A stretch of DNA of 33,191 nt, taken from contig JAFAPC010000084.1 in the NCBI GenBank assembly GCA_019247305.1, positions 1-33,191 on the forward strand, read 5' to 3'. The notes below the pieces were generated by a model. That model saw nothing but the letters and a program-made list of their open reading frames with translations. It was not told the DNA's origin and ran no database searches. Below, piece by piece: positions 24,165 to 31,840 of this stretch (positions within the stretch are counted from its first letter, which is position 1; every line of letters starts with the position of its first letter). The stretch is from Pseudonocardiales bacterium. Lineage in GTDB: Bacteria; Actinomycetota; Actinomycetes; Mycobacteriales; Pseudonocardiaceae. A program made the position numbers and the translations under genes.

Positions 24165-25052
24165 ATGCAGACCTATGTTTTCGCGGGGGGCACCGCCGTC
24201 GTCACTGGCGCCGCCAGCGGGATCGGTGAAGCCCTGGCCCATGCGCTCGCTCGGCGCGGCAGTCATCTCGTCCTGCTCGACCGGGACGCCGAGCGGCTCT
24301 CGGCGGTGGCGGGCGCCATCCGCGCCGGTAGCCCCGCGCTGCGCGTCGAGACCCACCTGGTGGACCTCGCCGACGATAAGGAGACCATGCAGGTCGCCAA
24401 CACGGTGCTGCGAGCGCATCCGCAGATCCGGTTGCTAGTGAATAACGCCGGGGTGGGGCTGGGGGGACGGTTTGATCAGGTGACCCTGGAGGAGTTCAAC
24501 TGGGTCATCAACATCAACTTCCGGGCGATGGTGTGCCTGACCCATATCCTGCTGCCGGCATTGAAGGCGGAACCTGGCTCGCATCTGGCCAATATCTCCA
24601 GCCTCTTCGGTCTCATCGCCCCCGCTGGTCAGGCCGCGTATGCGGCCAGCAAGTTTGCCGTCCGCGGGTTCACCGACGCGCTGCGCCAGGAGCTCGCCAA
24701 GAACGGGATCGGCGTCACGTCGGTGCATCCGGGTGGCATTCGCACCCGGATCGCCGAGTCGGCGCGGCTGGGCAGCGGTGTTCCGCGCGAGGAGGCCGAA
24801 GACGGCCGCGCCCAGTTCGCCCACCTGCTGACCATCGCCCCCGCCCGCGCGGCCGAGATCATCCTCGATGGGATCCAGCGGCGCCGGGGGCGTGTGCTCA
24901 TCGGATGGTCGGCCAAGATTCCCGACCTGCTGGCCCGGCTGCTCCCGGTCTCCTGCGGGAAGATCCTCGCGGCGGCGATGCGGGCCCGGACGGCCTCCGG
25001 CGGCGCAGCGGATCAGCGCAAGCTGGCGATGCGGGCCGGGAAATGCGCCTGA
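24165..25052 (+). CDS. SadH-like short-chain dehydrogenase
   Basis: A 295-aa classical SDR. TGAASGIGEALA near residue 16, NNAGVG near 92, the catalytic Ser in NISSLFG near 144 and YAASKFAVRGF near 158 are all present. The C-terminus (VLIGWSAKIPDLLARLLP) is hydrophobic and typical of membrane-associated SadH-type enzymes acting on lipophilic alcohols or ketones. ATG 24165 follows aaggag. It is the second gene of the EthR-controlled operon and probably interconverts an alcohol and the ketone used by the monooxygenase. It ends before a strong bidirectional hairpin. Confidence 0.93.
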   Translation: MQTYVFAGGTAVVTGAASGIGEALAHALARRGSHLVLLDRDAERLSAVAGAIRAGSPALRVETHLVDLADDKETMQVANTVLRAHPQIRLLVNNAGVGLGGRFDQVTLEEFNWVININFRAMVCLTHILLPALKAEPGSHLANISSLFGLIAPAGQAAYAASKFAVRGFTDALRQELAKNGIGVTSVHPGGIRTRIAESARLGSGVPREEAEDGRAQFAHLLTIAPARAAEIILDGIQRRRGRVLIGWSAKIPDLLARLLPVSCGKILAAAMRARTASGGAADQRKLAMRAGKCA

Positions 25053-25065
25053 GCCTGAGGGACGA

Positions 25066-25098
25066 CGCCACCGGTGACGTCGGGGGTCACCGGTGGCG
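25066..25098. terminator. Bidirectional hairpin terminator
   Basis: A perfect 13-bp stem (cgccaccggtgac, 25066-25078, with 25086-25098) encloses a 7-nt loop, between the convergent SadH-like and C39-like genes. It includes the stop codon of the minus-strand gene. No T-tract follows on either strand. Confidence 0.75.
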
Positions 25099-25770
25099 GC
25101 CGAGGGCTCCGCTGCGGGGCTCGCCGCGCCACATCACGGTGATGCCCTCGCTGCGCAACCACCGCCTGCTCAGGCGCCTGCGGGAGTAGCGCTGCAGGCA
25201 ACTCCCGGAGACTTCCGGCGAGTAGACGTCGAACACCCTGCCCCGCTGGCCGTAAATGAGGACCGCGTGACAGTCGACCCCGCCTCCGTCATTGTCGAGG
25301 GAGACCCACACCAGGCGGCCGCGGTCCAGGGCGTCGTGGATGTCGGCGAGCGTGGGCTGACGGTGCTCGGTGCGCATCCTGGCGCCAAAAGTGCTCAACT
25401 CGCACGCCGCCAGGCACTCGCGGCGGTGCTGCTCCAGCCGAGGCGGTGTCCAGTACTGCTCCCAGGCGTGGTCCCACTCCTGGCGGTAGTAGCGCCGCAG
25501 GTAGGCGAGGCCCTCCTGGAGGAACCGCGCCGGCTGGTAGGCGCCCACCACGTGCAGGGACAGGCCGTGGCGCAGCAGCAAACCCCGGGCTCTGACACGC
25601 TGGGCGCCCGTACCTGGCTCCCGCCCCAGCTCGCGATCCACCCACCGCAGGTCCGGGGTATCGGTGAGGCCGGATGCGTACAGAACGTTCGCCGTGACAC
25701 AGCTCAAGCACGAATTGTCGTCCACCTGAGGCAGATTCAGCGGTTCCCGCTGGCGCACGGCGCCGGTCAC
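25087..25770 (-). CDS. C39-like cysteine peptidase family protein
   Basis: A 227-aa protein with a papain/C39-like layout. The putative catalytic Cys lies in VDDNSCLSCVTANVL (residues 17-31), the His in DCHAVLIYGQRG near 166-177, and the third residue in FDVYSPE shortly after. No ABC-transporter domains, signal peptide or membrane helices are present, so it is a stand-alone cytosolic protein. Relatives cleave leader peptides or act as peptide- or amide-bond enzymes, but no precursor peptide is recognised nearby. The start is GTG 25770; no strong ribosome site is seen. It diverges from the NUP-family gene, and the intergenic region carries a tandem repeat. Confidence 0.7.
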   Translation of the reverse strand: MTGAVRQREPLNLPQVDDNSCLSCVTANVLYASGLTDTPDLRWVDRELGREPGTGAQRVRARGLLLRHGLSLHVVGAYQPARFLQEGLAYLRRYYRQEWDHAWEQYWTPPRLEQHRRECLAACELSTFGARMRTEHRQPTLADIHDALDRGRLVWVSLDNDGGGVDCHAVLIYGQRGRVFDVYSPEVSGSCLQRYSRRRLSRRWLRSEGITVMWRGEPRSGALGRHR

Positions 25771-25818
25771 AGCGCGATCCCCATACCCGACCCGTCCCCT
25801 CCGGGCAGCTCCTCAACG

Positions 25819-25882
25819 TCCACTGGCGCAAGTGTGCACTATCGCACGTATGCACTGTCGCAAGTATGCACTGTCGCACGTG
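25819..25882. repeat. Four 16-bp tandem repeats in a divergent intergenic region
   Basis: Units begin at 25819 (degenerate), 25835, 25851 and 25867. The core is TGCACTGTCGCACGTA, and the last three copies agree at 14 or more of 16 positions. The array lies between the C39-like gene (start 25770) and the NUP-family gene (start 25926). It could be an array of operator half-sites or a slippage product. Each unit is about one and a half helical turns. Confidence 0.8.
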
Positions 25883-25925
25883 CGCGCTCACCAGTGAGCA
25901 TCGGAGAATGTCGAGGAGATATGAA

Positions 25926-26912
25926 GTGCGCCATAGCCATCGAGTTGTGCGTCCGGTACTTGCGGCGGCCGTCTTGGCTCTCGTGATTACGATCACGGTC
26001 GGGATCCCGGTGTTAGCCCAGCTAAACGGGCGTGGCTTCGTCGCTGGCCCAGGGCGGGTCGCGGTCCGGGTCCTGGTGTTGACGATGTTTGACGGGGAGG
26101 CTGCGCCGTGGCTAGCGACGGAGTCACTGCCCATTCTGGTCCCGGTACCGGGTGCTTATGCGCCACTACACTGTAGCTCAAGCGGTCTGTGCGTGACGGT
26201 GATCGGGGAGGGTAAGTCCAACGCGGCCGCCAGCGTCACCGCAATCCTGGACGATCCGCAGCTTGATGTGCACCGTAGCTATTTTCTGACGGCTGGTATT
26301 GCGGGGACCCCGCCGAGAGCGGGAACGCTGGGGTTTGCGGCATGGGCCCGCTGGGTCGTCGATTGGGATCTCGGGCACCACCTGCGCCTGCGCAGCGCAC
26401 CACAAGTCCCGCACGGCTACCTACCGGGCCAGGATGTGGGAACAAATGTCTACCAACTCAACGGCACGCTTGTTGACACCGCCTACCGACTGACGAAGAA
26501 CCTGCCGCTGCACGACACCCCAGAGGCTGTCGCGGCCCGTAGTCACTATCCTGGCCAGGCTGGCAGACAACCGTATGTCGCCGTCTGTGACACCGTGACC
26601 GGCGATGACTACTGGGCCGGGCAGGAGCTATCCGAAACAGCTCAATATATCACTGATCTCCGCACGCACAGTCAGGGCCGCTACTGCACCACCCAGCAGG
26701 AAGACAACGCCACCGCGACCGCTCTGGCCCGGCATGGATATCTCGACCGTTATCTCAGTCTTCGCACTGCCAGTGACTTCGATGAGCCGTTCCCGGGCGA
26801 AAGCGTATCGGATTTGTTGACGACCTTCCCTGGTTACCAAGCCGCCGTCGAGAACGAATACCTCGTCGGCTCCACTGTCGCCCATGACCTCCTCACCCAT
26901 GGTTTTCGGTAG
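25926..26912 (+). CDS. Secreted NUP-family protein (purine nucleoside permease/phosphorylase-like)
   Basis: A 328-aa protein of the NUP family, which shares the nucleoside-phosphorylase fold. GTG 25926 is preferred because aggag lies 7 nt upstream and it gives a clean N-terminal signal (RHSHRVVRPVLAAAVLALVI through GIPVLAQ); the frame is open from 25866. Family features are VLVLTMFDGEAAPWL, CVTVIGEGKSNAAASVTAIL, TAGIAGTPPRAGTLGFAAWA, VCDTVTGDDYWAG and CTTQQEDNATATAL. In fungi NUP proteins take up purine nucleosides, while bacterial ones are predicted exported nucleoside-binding or -cleaving enzymes. No transporter gene is adjacent. There is no lipobox, so it is secreted or anchored by an uncleaved signal. 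Confidence 0.85.
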   Translation: MRHSHRVVRPVLAAAVLALVITITVGIPVLAQLNGRGFVAGPGRVAVRVLVLTMFDGEAAPWLATESLPILVPVPGAYAPLHCSSSGLCVTVIGEGKSNAAASVTAILDDPQLDVHRSYFLTAGIAGTPPRAGTLGFAAWARWVVDWDLGHHLRLRSAPQVPHGYLPGQDVGTNVYQLNGTLVDTAYRLTKNLPLHDTPEAVAARSHYPGQAGRQPYVAVCDTVTGDDYWAGQELSETAQYITDLRTHSQGRYCTTQQEDNATATALARHGYLDRYLSLRTASDFDEPFPGESVSDLLTTFPGYQAAVENEYLVGSTVAHDLLTHGFR

Positions 26913-27393
26913 TTGGTGGATGTGGTAGCCGGGGCGGGCCCACCGCAGTCACCGAGCTGTGCTGAGAGATCAAGCCGTAGCTGGCGCGGCATGCGGATGC
27001 TTCGCCCGACGAGCTGGCTGAGGTGGCGCTGACGTCGCCGAGCTGCTCGCAGGCGCCGTGGAGGACAGCCAGGGGCCGATCTAGGTCTTGCTGACCTGGT
27101 CGGGGCAGTCGGGCCGACCTACCCCGTCGCACGGTTGGTCCGCGTCGCACGGTTGGTCCGCTGCCGCAGCTGGAGGAGGCTACTTCCGACGGTGGCTTCC
27201 GGCGCGAAAGTTCCCTGCGCGCGCTGGTAGCACCGAGCGTCTCGGCACGTTTAGCACCAGCACCGACCGGGTAGCCCCCGGTGACCAGCCATCCAATCAA
27301 GACCACCTGAGCAACCACGACGGACCCAACTGGCGATTTCGAAATTCACCAGTGTCGGTAAGAAGTCGATGAGGACGACGGAAGGAGCTAGTT
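26913..27393. other. Intergenic region without a convincing gene
   Basis: This stretch of about 480 bp has open frames in several readings but none with family likeness, a good ribosome site or protein-like composition. It contains the 18-bp tandem repeat at 27125-27160. The last 100 bp, before the strong ribosome site at 27380, probably carry the promoter of the next gene. Confidence 0.5.
27125..27160. repeat. Perfect 18-bp tandem duplication
   Basis: The unit cgtcgcacggttggtccg occurs twice, head to tail, at 27125-27142 and 27143-27160, in a non-coding stretch. It looks like a recent slippage duplication. Confidence 0.8.
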
Positions 27394-27798
27394 ATGAGCG
27401 AGCAGCCCGTCCGAGAACCGAAACCATCCTACCCTCGGGAGCCGAGCGCCTACCCCGGAGGCGTGCAGGAGCCCGGTGGACTTGTCCCGCCGTACGAGGG
27501 ACGCCAGACGGAGGGCCCGCGCCAAGACGAAGAAGCGGGCGACACGACGCAGCGGAGCGCAGCGGCTGGACCCCGGGAGGTGTCACAAGCCGAGCGTGAA
27601 GGTGTCTCACCGACGGACACCACGGCAGCCAGCCCCCATGGTGTGGGCGTGTCGACGAGCACGCAGGGCAACGTGAGAATGCATGGTAGCTCAACGGAAG
27701 CGCAGAAGGCCGACCAGCTCGACGCCGGTACCGACGACCTGACCCCGAATATCGACCCGGAGAGCCCAACCATGATAAGGGGCGATCAAGGAGGCTGA
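27394..27798 (+). CDS. Small disordered hydrophilic protein, 134 aa
   Basis: ATG 27394 follows a strong gaaggag, which is the main support for coding. The protein is low in hydrophobic residues and rich in Pro, Glu, Gly, Ser and Thr (PREPSAYPGGVQEPGG, EVSQAEREGVSPTD, DDLTPNIDPESP). It is probably intrinsically disordered, with no domain, signal or membrane segment. A strong palindrome 34 bp after the stop would end its transcript, so it appears to be a single-gene unit. The function is not known. The composition resembles small stress-related hydrophilic proteins of soil actinomycetes, but no homologue is claimed. Confidence 0.65.
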   Translation: MSEQPVREPKPSYPREPSAYPGGVQEPGGLVPPYEGRQTEGPRQDEEAGDTTQRSAAAGPREVSQAEREGVSPTDTTAASPHGVGVSTSTQGNVRMHGSSTEAQKADQLDAGTDDLTPNIDPESPTMIRGDQGG

Positions 27799-27831
27799 CC
27801 CGAAATGCAGCTGTCATGACAGGCAGCTGAC

Positions 27832-27861
27832 GTCGCCCCGCTCGCTAGCGAGCGGGGCGAC
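27832..27861. terminator. 30-bp perfect palindrome, terminator
   Basis: Positions 27832-27861 form a perfect self-complementary sequence with arm gtcgccccgctcg and centre ctag, 34 bp after the stop of the small disordered protein. The transcript would form a very stable GC-rich hairpin. No T-tract follows. Confidence 0.75.
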
Positions 27862-27947
27862 ACTACGCTGTTCGCCGTTTCAGCAGCCTCCTGGGCGGGT
27901 AACTCAACGGGGACAGTAGTCAGAACGATCGAGCAGGAGACATATCC

Positions 27948-28154
27948 GTGATCACGGATCAAGGTGCGGTCCCGCACGTTGACCAGGTCCCTAGGAACAC
28001 CGTTCCCCCAGACCCAGAACCCACGCCCTATCCAGGACCTGAACCGCTGCCCCCGGAACCAATACCTCCCCACCCGGTGCCTGCCCGCGGCCAGCTCCAG
28101 AGCCGGATCCCCGCCTCGGGGCCGGCGGCTGCTGTGTTCTGCACATCACCCTAA
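27948..28154 (+). CDS. Small proline-rich protein, 68 aa
   Basis: GTG 27948 follows gcaggag at a good distance. The middle is a proline repeat (NTVPPDPEPTPYPGPEPLPP) alternating with acidic residues, followed by PEPIPPHPVPA. No domain is recognised. It follows the palindromic terminator and precedes the alcohol dehydrogenase by 65 bp, perhaps as a leader of that transcript. The composition, repeated PxP and a good ribosome site argue for a real gene. The short C-terminus is less convincing. Confidence 0.5.
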   Translation: MITDQGAVPHVDQVPRNTVPPDPEPTPYPGPEPLPPEPIPPHPVPARGQLQSRIPASGPAAAVFCTSP

Positions 28155-28219
28155 TCCGCCTCCCGTCGAGCGGGGTCTGTCGCCAAGAACTCGGTTATTG
28201 AAGAGGAGTGAACCCGACG

Positions 28220-29392
28220 ATGAAGGCAGTGGTATGGCAAGCGCCAGGACAGATTGACCTGCAGGATGTGCCTGACGCGCGAGTTGAGCAGCCCGGCGAC
28301 GCCGTGGTGCGGTTGACGATGAGCGCGATCTGCGGCACTGATTTGCATATGGTGCGCGGCACGATGCCGGACATGGTGCCCGGGACTGTGCTAGGCCATG
28401 AGGGCGTCGGCGTTGTCGAGGCCGTGGGCGAGGAGCTCCGGGCATTTGTGCCCGGGGACCGGGTCGTGATTCCATCGACCATCTGTTGCGGAACCTGTTC
28501 CTATTGTCGCGCGGGCTACACGTCCCAGTGCGACAAGGCCAATCCCAACGGCCCCGCAGCCGGCACGTCGTTTTTCGGCGGACCGCGTTCCACAGGTCCC
28601 ATTCACGGCTTGCAGGCCACCTTCGCGAGGGTTCCCTTCGCCGCGGCGAATCTCATCCCACTGCCGGACGCGGTGAGCGACGAGCAGGCCATCATGCTCT
28701 CCGACATCTATCCCACAGCGTGGTTCGGCGCCCAGTGCGCCGAGGTGTCCCGGGGTGACACGGTGGCGGTGTTCGGCTGCGGCCCGGTGGGCCAGTTAGC
28801 CATTGCCGCAGCGTGGCGGTTGGGCGCGGGCCGGGTGATCGCGGTCGACAACGTGGCCGCCCGGCTAGAGATGGCTCGCTCCCAGCACGCCGAACCGGTC
28901 GATTTCAGCGCCGAAGACCCGGTCGCCGTGATCGGCGAGCTCACCGGGGGCATCGGTGCCGACCGGGTGATCGACGCGGTGGGCGTCGATGCTTACTCCT
29001 CCGACGGACAGGCCCGCGATGATGAGATCACCGAGGCCACCGGTGGTGGCGCCACCGCGTGGGGACATGGTCGTGCCCCGTCCCAGGCCGCTCAGTGGGC
29101 TGTCGAGTCAGTAGCCAAGGCCGGCAGTATCGGAATCATCGGTGTCTACCCACCGACTATGCGGCGCTGGCCGATCGGGGCGGCGATGAACAAGAACCTG
29201 ACGGTGAAGATGGGCAACTGCCCGCACCGAGCGATCATCCCGCAATTGGTGGACCTGGTGGCCAGCGGCGTATCTGACCCCGCCCGGCTCCTCACCCACA
29301 TCAAACCCGTCGACGACGTGATGAGCGCATACCGGACTTTCGACACCCGCGAGTCCGGATGGGTCAAGGTGGCATTGGCCCCTGTCGCTTAA
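28220..29392 (+). CDS. Zinc-dependent alcohol/formaldehyde dehydrogenase (MDR family)
   Basis: A 390-aa medium-chain dehydrogenase. ATG 28220 gives the family start MKAVVWQAPG; an aggag lies 13 nt upstream. Catalytic zinc ligands are in ICGTDLHMVRG and GHEGVGVVEAVG. The four-Cys structural zinc loop is CCGTCSYCRAGYTSQC. The NAD(P) motif is VFGCGPVGQLAIAAA. The length and the extra segment around residues 255-300 (YSSDGQARDD, WGHGRAPSQAAQWAVE) match the glutathione-independent formaldehyde dehydrogenase subgroup. It probably oxidises small aldehydes or alcohols in the cytosol. It stands between a proline-rich small protein and topoisomerase IB and has no obvious pathway partner. Confidence 0.92.
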   Translation: MKAVVWQAPGQIDLQDVPDARVEQPGDAVVRLTMSAICGTDLHMVRGTMPDMVPGTVLGHEGVGVVEAVGEELRAFVPGDRVVIPSTICCGTCSYCRAGYTSQCDKANPNGPAAGTSFFGGPRSTGPIHGLQATFARVPFAAANLIPLPDAVSDEQAIMLSDIYPTAWFGAQCAEVSRGDTVAVFGCGPVGQLAIAAAWRLGAGRVIAVDNVAARLEMARSQHAEPVDFSAEDPVAVIGELTGGIGADRVIDAVGVDAYSSDGQARDDEITEATGGGATAWGHGRAPSQAAQWAVESVAKAGSIGIIGVYPPTMRRWPIGAAMNKNLTVKMGNCPHRAIIPQLVDLVASGVSDPARLLTHIKPVDDVMSAYRTFDTRESGWVKVALAPVA

Positions 29393-29458
29393 GCCGGTGT
29401 CGCTCAGCGCTTTCGTGCTCGGTCGGTAATCAGGTGTAGACAGCGATGGGGAGGTCCG

Positions 29459-30487
29459 GTGCGGTTGCGACGGGTCAAGCCTGATGGCCCGGGATACACT
29501 CGCCGACGGCGGGGACGAGGCTTCAGCTATGACGACGAGAACGGCGCCCCCATCACCGACAGCGCCATCCTGGAGCGGATCCGAGCGCTCGTGGTGCCTC
29601 CGGCCTGGCGGGAGGTATGGATCTGCGCGCTGCCTCAGGGCCATATCCAGGCGGTCGGCACCGATGACGCCGGGCGGCGCCAGTACCTTTACCACGACGA
29701 GTGGAGACGGCGGCGCGACGCAGGTAAGCACGACCGGGTGTTGAGGCTGGCCCGGCGGCTGCCGACGGTGCGGACGCAGATCCGTGAGCAGCTTGGGGGA
29801 CGAGGGCTCAGCTGTGATCGGGTGCTGGCCGCAGCGTTGCGAATGCTGGATATTGGCGCGTTCCGGATCGGCGGCGAGGAGTACGCGCCTGGGCCCGAGG
29901 CGGACGAGGGCAGTTTCGGCCTGGCTACCCTACGCCGTGAACATGTGCGGCTCCGGCGCGGTGCCATTGAGCTGCGGTACCCCGCGAAGGGTGGCATCGA
30001 TCAAACGATGACGCTGCGGGATCCGGCCTTACACGCGGTGGTGTGCTCCTTGCTCCGGCGCAACGGCGGTGGAGCAGACCTGCTGGCTTACCGCACGAAA
30101 CAGGGCTGGCATGACGTGTCTGCCGAGGACATCAACGTCCGGCTCAAGGAATTGGCCGGTGAGGAGTTTAGCGCCAAGGACCTGCGCACCTGGAATGCGA
30201 CGGTGCTGGCCGCCGTGGCGCTCGCTGCCAGCGCAGCTCACGGCATACCCACCGCGCAGCGCGCGCGGGCTCGAGCGATCAACGCCGCGCTGGATGAGGT
30301 GGCCGAGTTCCTGGGTAACACCCGCGCGGTAGCCCGCGCATCCTACGTGGACCCCCGGGTCCTGGAGCATTACGTCGAGGGCAGGACGATCTTGGCGGCG
30401 GTGCGCCGAGCCGGAACGTCTGCCCTCGCCGATGAGAAGGCCCGAGCCTGCCTGGAACGGGAGCTGCTGCGCTTGCTCCACGCCTGA
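29459..30487 (+). CDS. Bacterial DNA topoisomerase IB
   Basis: A 342-aa poxvirus-like type IB topoisomerase. The N-terminal domain contains RRRRGRGFSYDDENG, and IRALVVPPAWREVWICALPQ, GHIQAVGTDDAGRRQYLYH are the family signature. The catalytic domain has the Arg in RMLDIGAFRIGGEEYA, KGG(I/V)DQTMTLRDP, KDLRTWNATVLAA and the active-site Tyr in RAVARASYVDPRVLEHYVEG near residue 290. It nicks and rejoins one strand through a 3'-phosphotyrosine and relaxes supercoils without ATP. GTG 29459 follows ggggagg. Many actinomycetes carry this as an accessory enzyme besides topoisomerase IA and gyrase. Confidence 0.93.
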   Translation: MRLRRVKPDGPGYTRRRRGRGFSYDDENGAPITDSAILERIRALVVPPAWREVWICALPQGHIQAVGTDDAGRRQYLYHDEWRRRRDAGKHDRVLRLARRLPTVRTQIREQLGGRGLSCDRVLAAALRMLDIGAFRIGGEEYAPGPEADEGSFGLATLRREHVRLRRGAIELRYPAKGGIDQTMTLRDPALHAVVCSLLRRNGGGADLLAYRTKQGWHDVSAEDINVRLKELAGEEFSAKDLRTWNATVLAAVALAASAAHGIPTAQRARARAINAALDEVAEFLGNTRAVARASYVDPRVLEHYVEGRTILAAVRRAGTSALADEKARACLERELLRLLHA

Positions 30488-30555
30488 GGCAGCGGTCCGG
30501 CAACACGGTGGCCTAGCCCTCGCGCGCCAGGTTGAGCACACGTGGAAGGACTGTG

Positions 30556-31599
30556 ATGGCAACGACCAGCCCTACGCACACTCTCACCCGCGCCCTGCCA
30601 GCGCCCCGCGGACCGCTGTCAGCCGCAGTGATCGCAGCAATCGCGCAAAGCTCATCGTCTGCGCAGCTGGCCTTACCGGATGTCCATCAGGCCGACCCGT
30701 ATGGCGAGGATCTGGCGCTGGCCCTCTACACCTGCTACGAGCTGCACTATCGGAGTTTTACCGGTGTTGATCCGATGTGGGAGTGGGAGCCGCGGCTGCT
30801 GGGGCTTCGGGCAGCGATGGAAGGCGTCTTCCTCGCCGCCCTGCGCTCGGACGCTGGCGGTGGCTCGGACGCTGACGCTGGCGACGTCACCACCGCCTTG
30901 GACGCGTTGCTGATCGAGCAGGTGCCCGGCAGCGGGGTTTCGCACTACCTCCGGGAGCGCGCCCCGTGGTGGCAGATGCGCGAGTACCTCGTGCACCGTT
31001 CCATCTATCATCTCAAGGAAGCTGACCCGCATGCCTGGGTCATTCCCCGTCTCCAGGGCCAGGCTAAGGCTTCGCTGGTTGCGGTCGAGTTCGATGAGTT
31101 CGGTGGCGGCCACGGGGAACATATGCACGCCCAACTGTTCGCCGATCTTATGGCGGCCTCCGGGCTCTCCCCAGAGTACTTGTATTATTTGGATATTGTA
31201 CCCGCGCCGGCGATCGCGATTGTCAACATGATGTCGATGTTTGGCTTACACCGCAGGCTTCGTGGTGCCCTGGTCGGGCACTTCGCGGCGGCCGAAGTCA
31301 CCACCTCGCCCAGCGCGCAGCGGATCACTCAGGCACTGGAGCGGTTTGGCGCCGGGCCGGCATGCACGCTTTTCTTCACCGAACATATCGAAGCCGATGC
31401 CGTGCACGAACAAGTGCTGCGTCGAGACGTGATCGGTGACCTGCTGGATCGAGAACCGCAGCTCGCTGCGGACGTGGTGTTGGGCATTGCCGCCACCGAG
31501 CTGTTGGAAACCCGGCTGGCTGATCACCTGCTCACTGCGTGGCGTGCCGGCACGACATCGTTACACCGGCCACTGCCGGCACACTCAGGGCCACGCTGA
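30556..31599 (+). CDS. Heme-oxygenase-like iron-containing redox enzyme
   Basis: A 347-aa protein of the iron-containing redox enzyme family, with the heme-oxygenase-like diiron fold. Candidate metal ligands are spread as in that family: Glu/His in CYELHYRSF, the Glu in LLIEQ, His and Glu in VHRSIYHLKEADPH, and Glu/Asp/His in EFDEFGGGHGEHMHAQLF; a later FFTEHIEADAVHEQ adds Glu and His. Relatives oxidise amines, fatty acids or amino acids with O2. ATG 30556 follows aagga. It is convergent with a CDGSH protein and HemK-like methyltransferase. From memory these three types often sit together in actinomycetes. The substrate is unknown. Confidence 0.87.
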   Translation: MATTSPTHTLTRALPAPRGPLSAAVIAAIAQSSSSAQLALPDVHQADPYGEDLALALYTCYELHYRSFTGVDPMWEWEPRLLGLRAAMEGVFLAALRSDAGGGSDADAGDVTTALDALLIEQVPGSGVSHYLRERAPWWQMREYLVHRSIYHLKEADPHAWVIPRLQGQAKASLVAVEFDEFGGGHGEHMHAQLFADLMAASGLSPEYLYYLDIVPAPAIAIVNMMSMFGLHRRLRGALVGHFAAAEVTTSPSAQRITQALERFGAGPACTLFFTEHIEADAVHEQVLRRDVIGDLLDREPQLAADVVLGIAATELLETRLADHLLTAWRAGTTSLHRPLPAHSGPR

Positions 31600-31618
31600 T
31601 TCCGGAGCCCTGCGCTCG

Positions 31619-31840
31619 TTAGGACTGGCGGACCCGCCTGCGGTGACTAGTGTCACACAATGGGTAACGCCGGCTACGCCGGCATACGCATACTGCGACC
31701 ACGAACCGATCCGATATGACGACCTGACCGTCATCGGTCACTAACTCGACCGGTCCGTCGATGAGCACCGGTCCACCGGAGACCACGGTGACCCGTCTCC
31801 GGTTTTTTTGATCACGACTGTGGGGTGGGTTGGTCAGCAC
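31619..31840 (-). CDS. CDGSH iron-sulfur domain protein
   Basis: A short CDGSH-type protein of about 73 aa. The 2Fe-2S motif is CVCRRSRRYPLCDTSH (Cys-X-Cys, Cys and His ligands), in the CDTSHR form common in actinobacteria. It is preceded by the usual GPVLIDGPVELV and a DGQVV turn. GTG 31840 would overlap the methyltransferase 3' end by 29 nt. A later GTG near 31789 (starting VVSGGPVL) is also possible and avoids that overlap. CDGSH proteins carry redox-active clusters and may pass electrons, here perhaps to the convergent diiron-type enzyme 20 bp away. Confidence 0.88.
   Translation of the reverse strand: MLTNPPHSRDQKNRRRVTVVSGGPVLIDGPVELVTDDGQVVISDRFVVAVCVCRRSRRYPLCDTSHRRRVRQS
31775..31809 (+). 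terminator. Rho-independent terminator
   Basis: accggagac (31775-31783) pairs with gtctccggt (31795-31803), followed by a run of seven T (31803-31809). This classical intrinsic terminator acts on the plus strand, 175 bp after the diiron-enzyme stop and inside the antisense 5' end of the CDGSH gene. Confidence 0.8.

Noticed and set aside
25819..25882. CRISPR array
   Set aside because: The repeats are 16 bp, directly adjacent without spacers, and no cas genes are present.
26893..27318. 141-codon minus-strand frame
   Set aside because: It has no ribosome site or family likeness; the PTVRRG repeat in it merely reflects the 18-bp tandem duplication.
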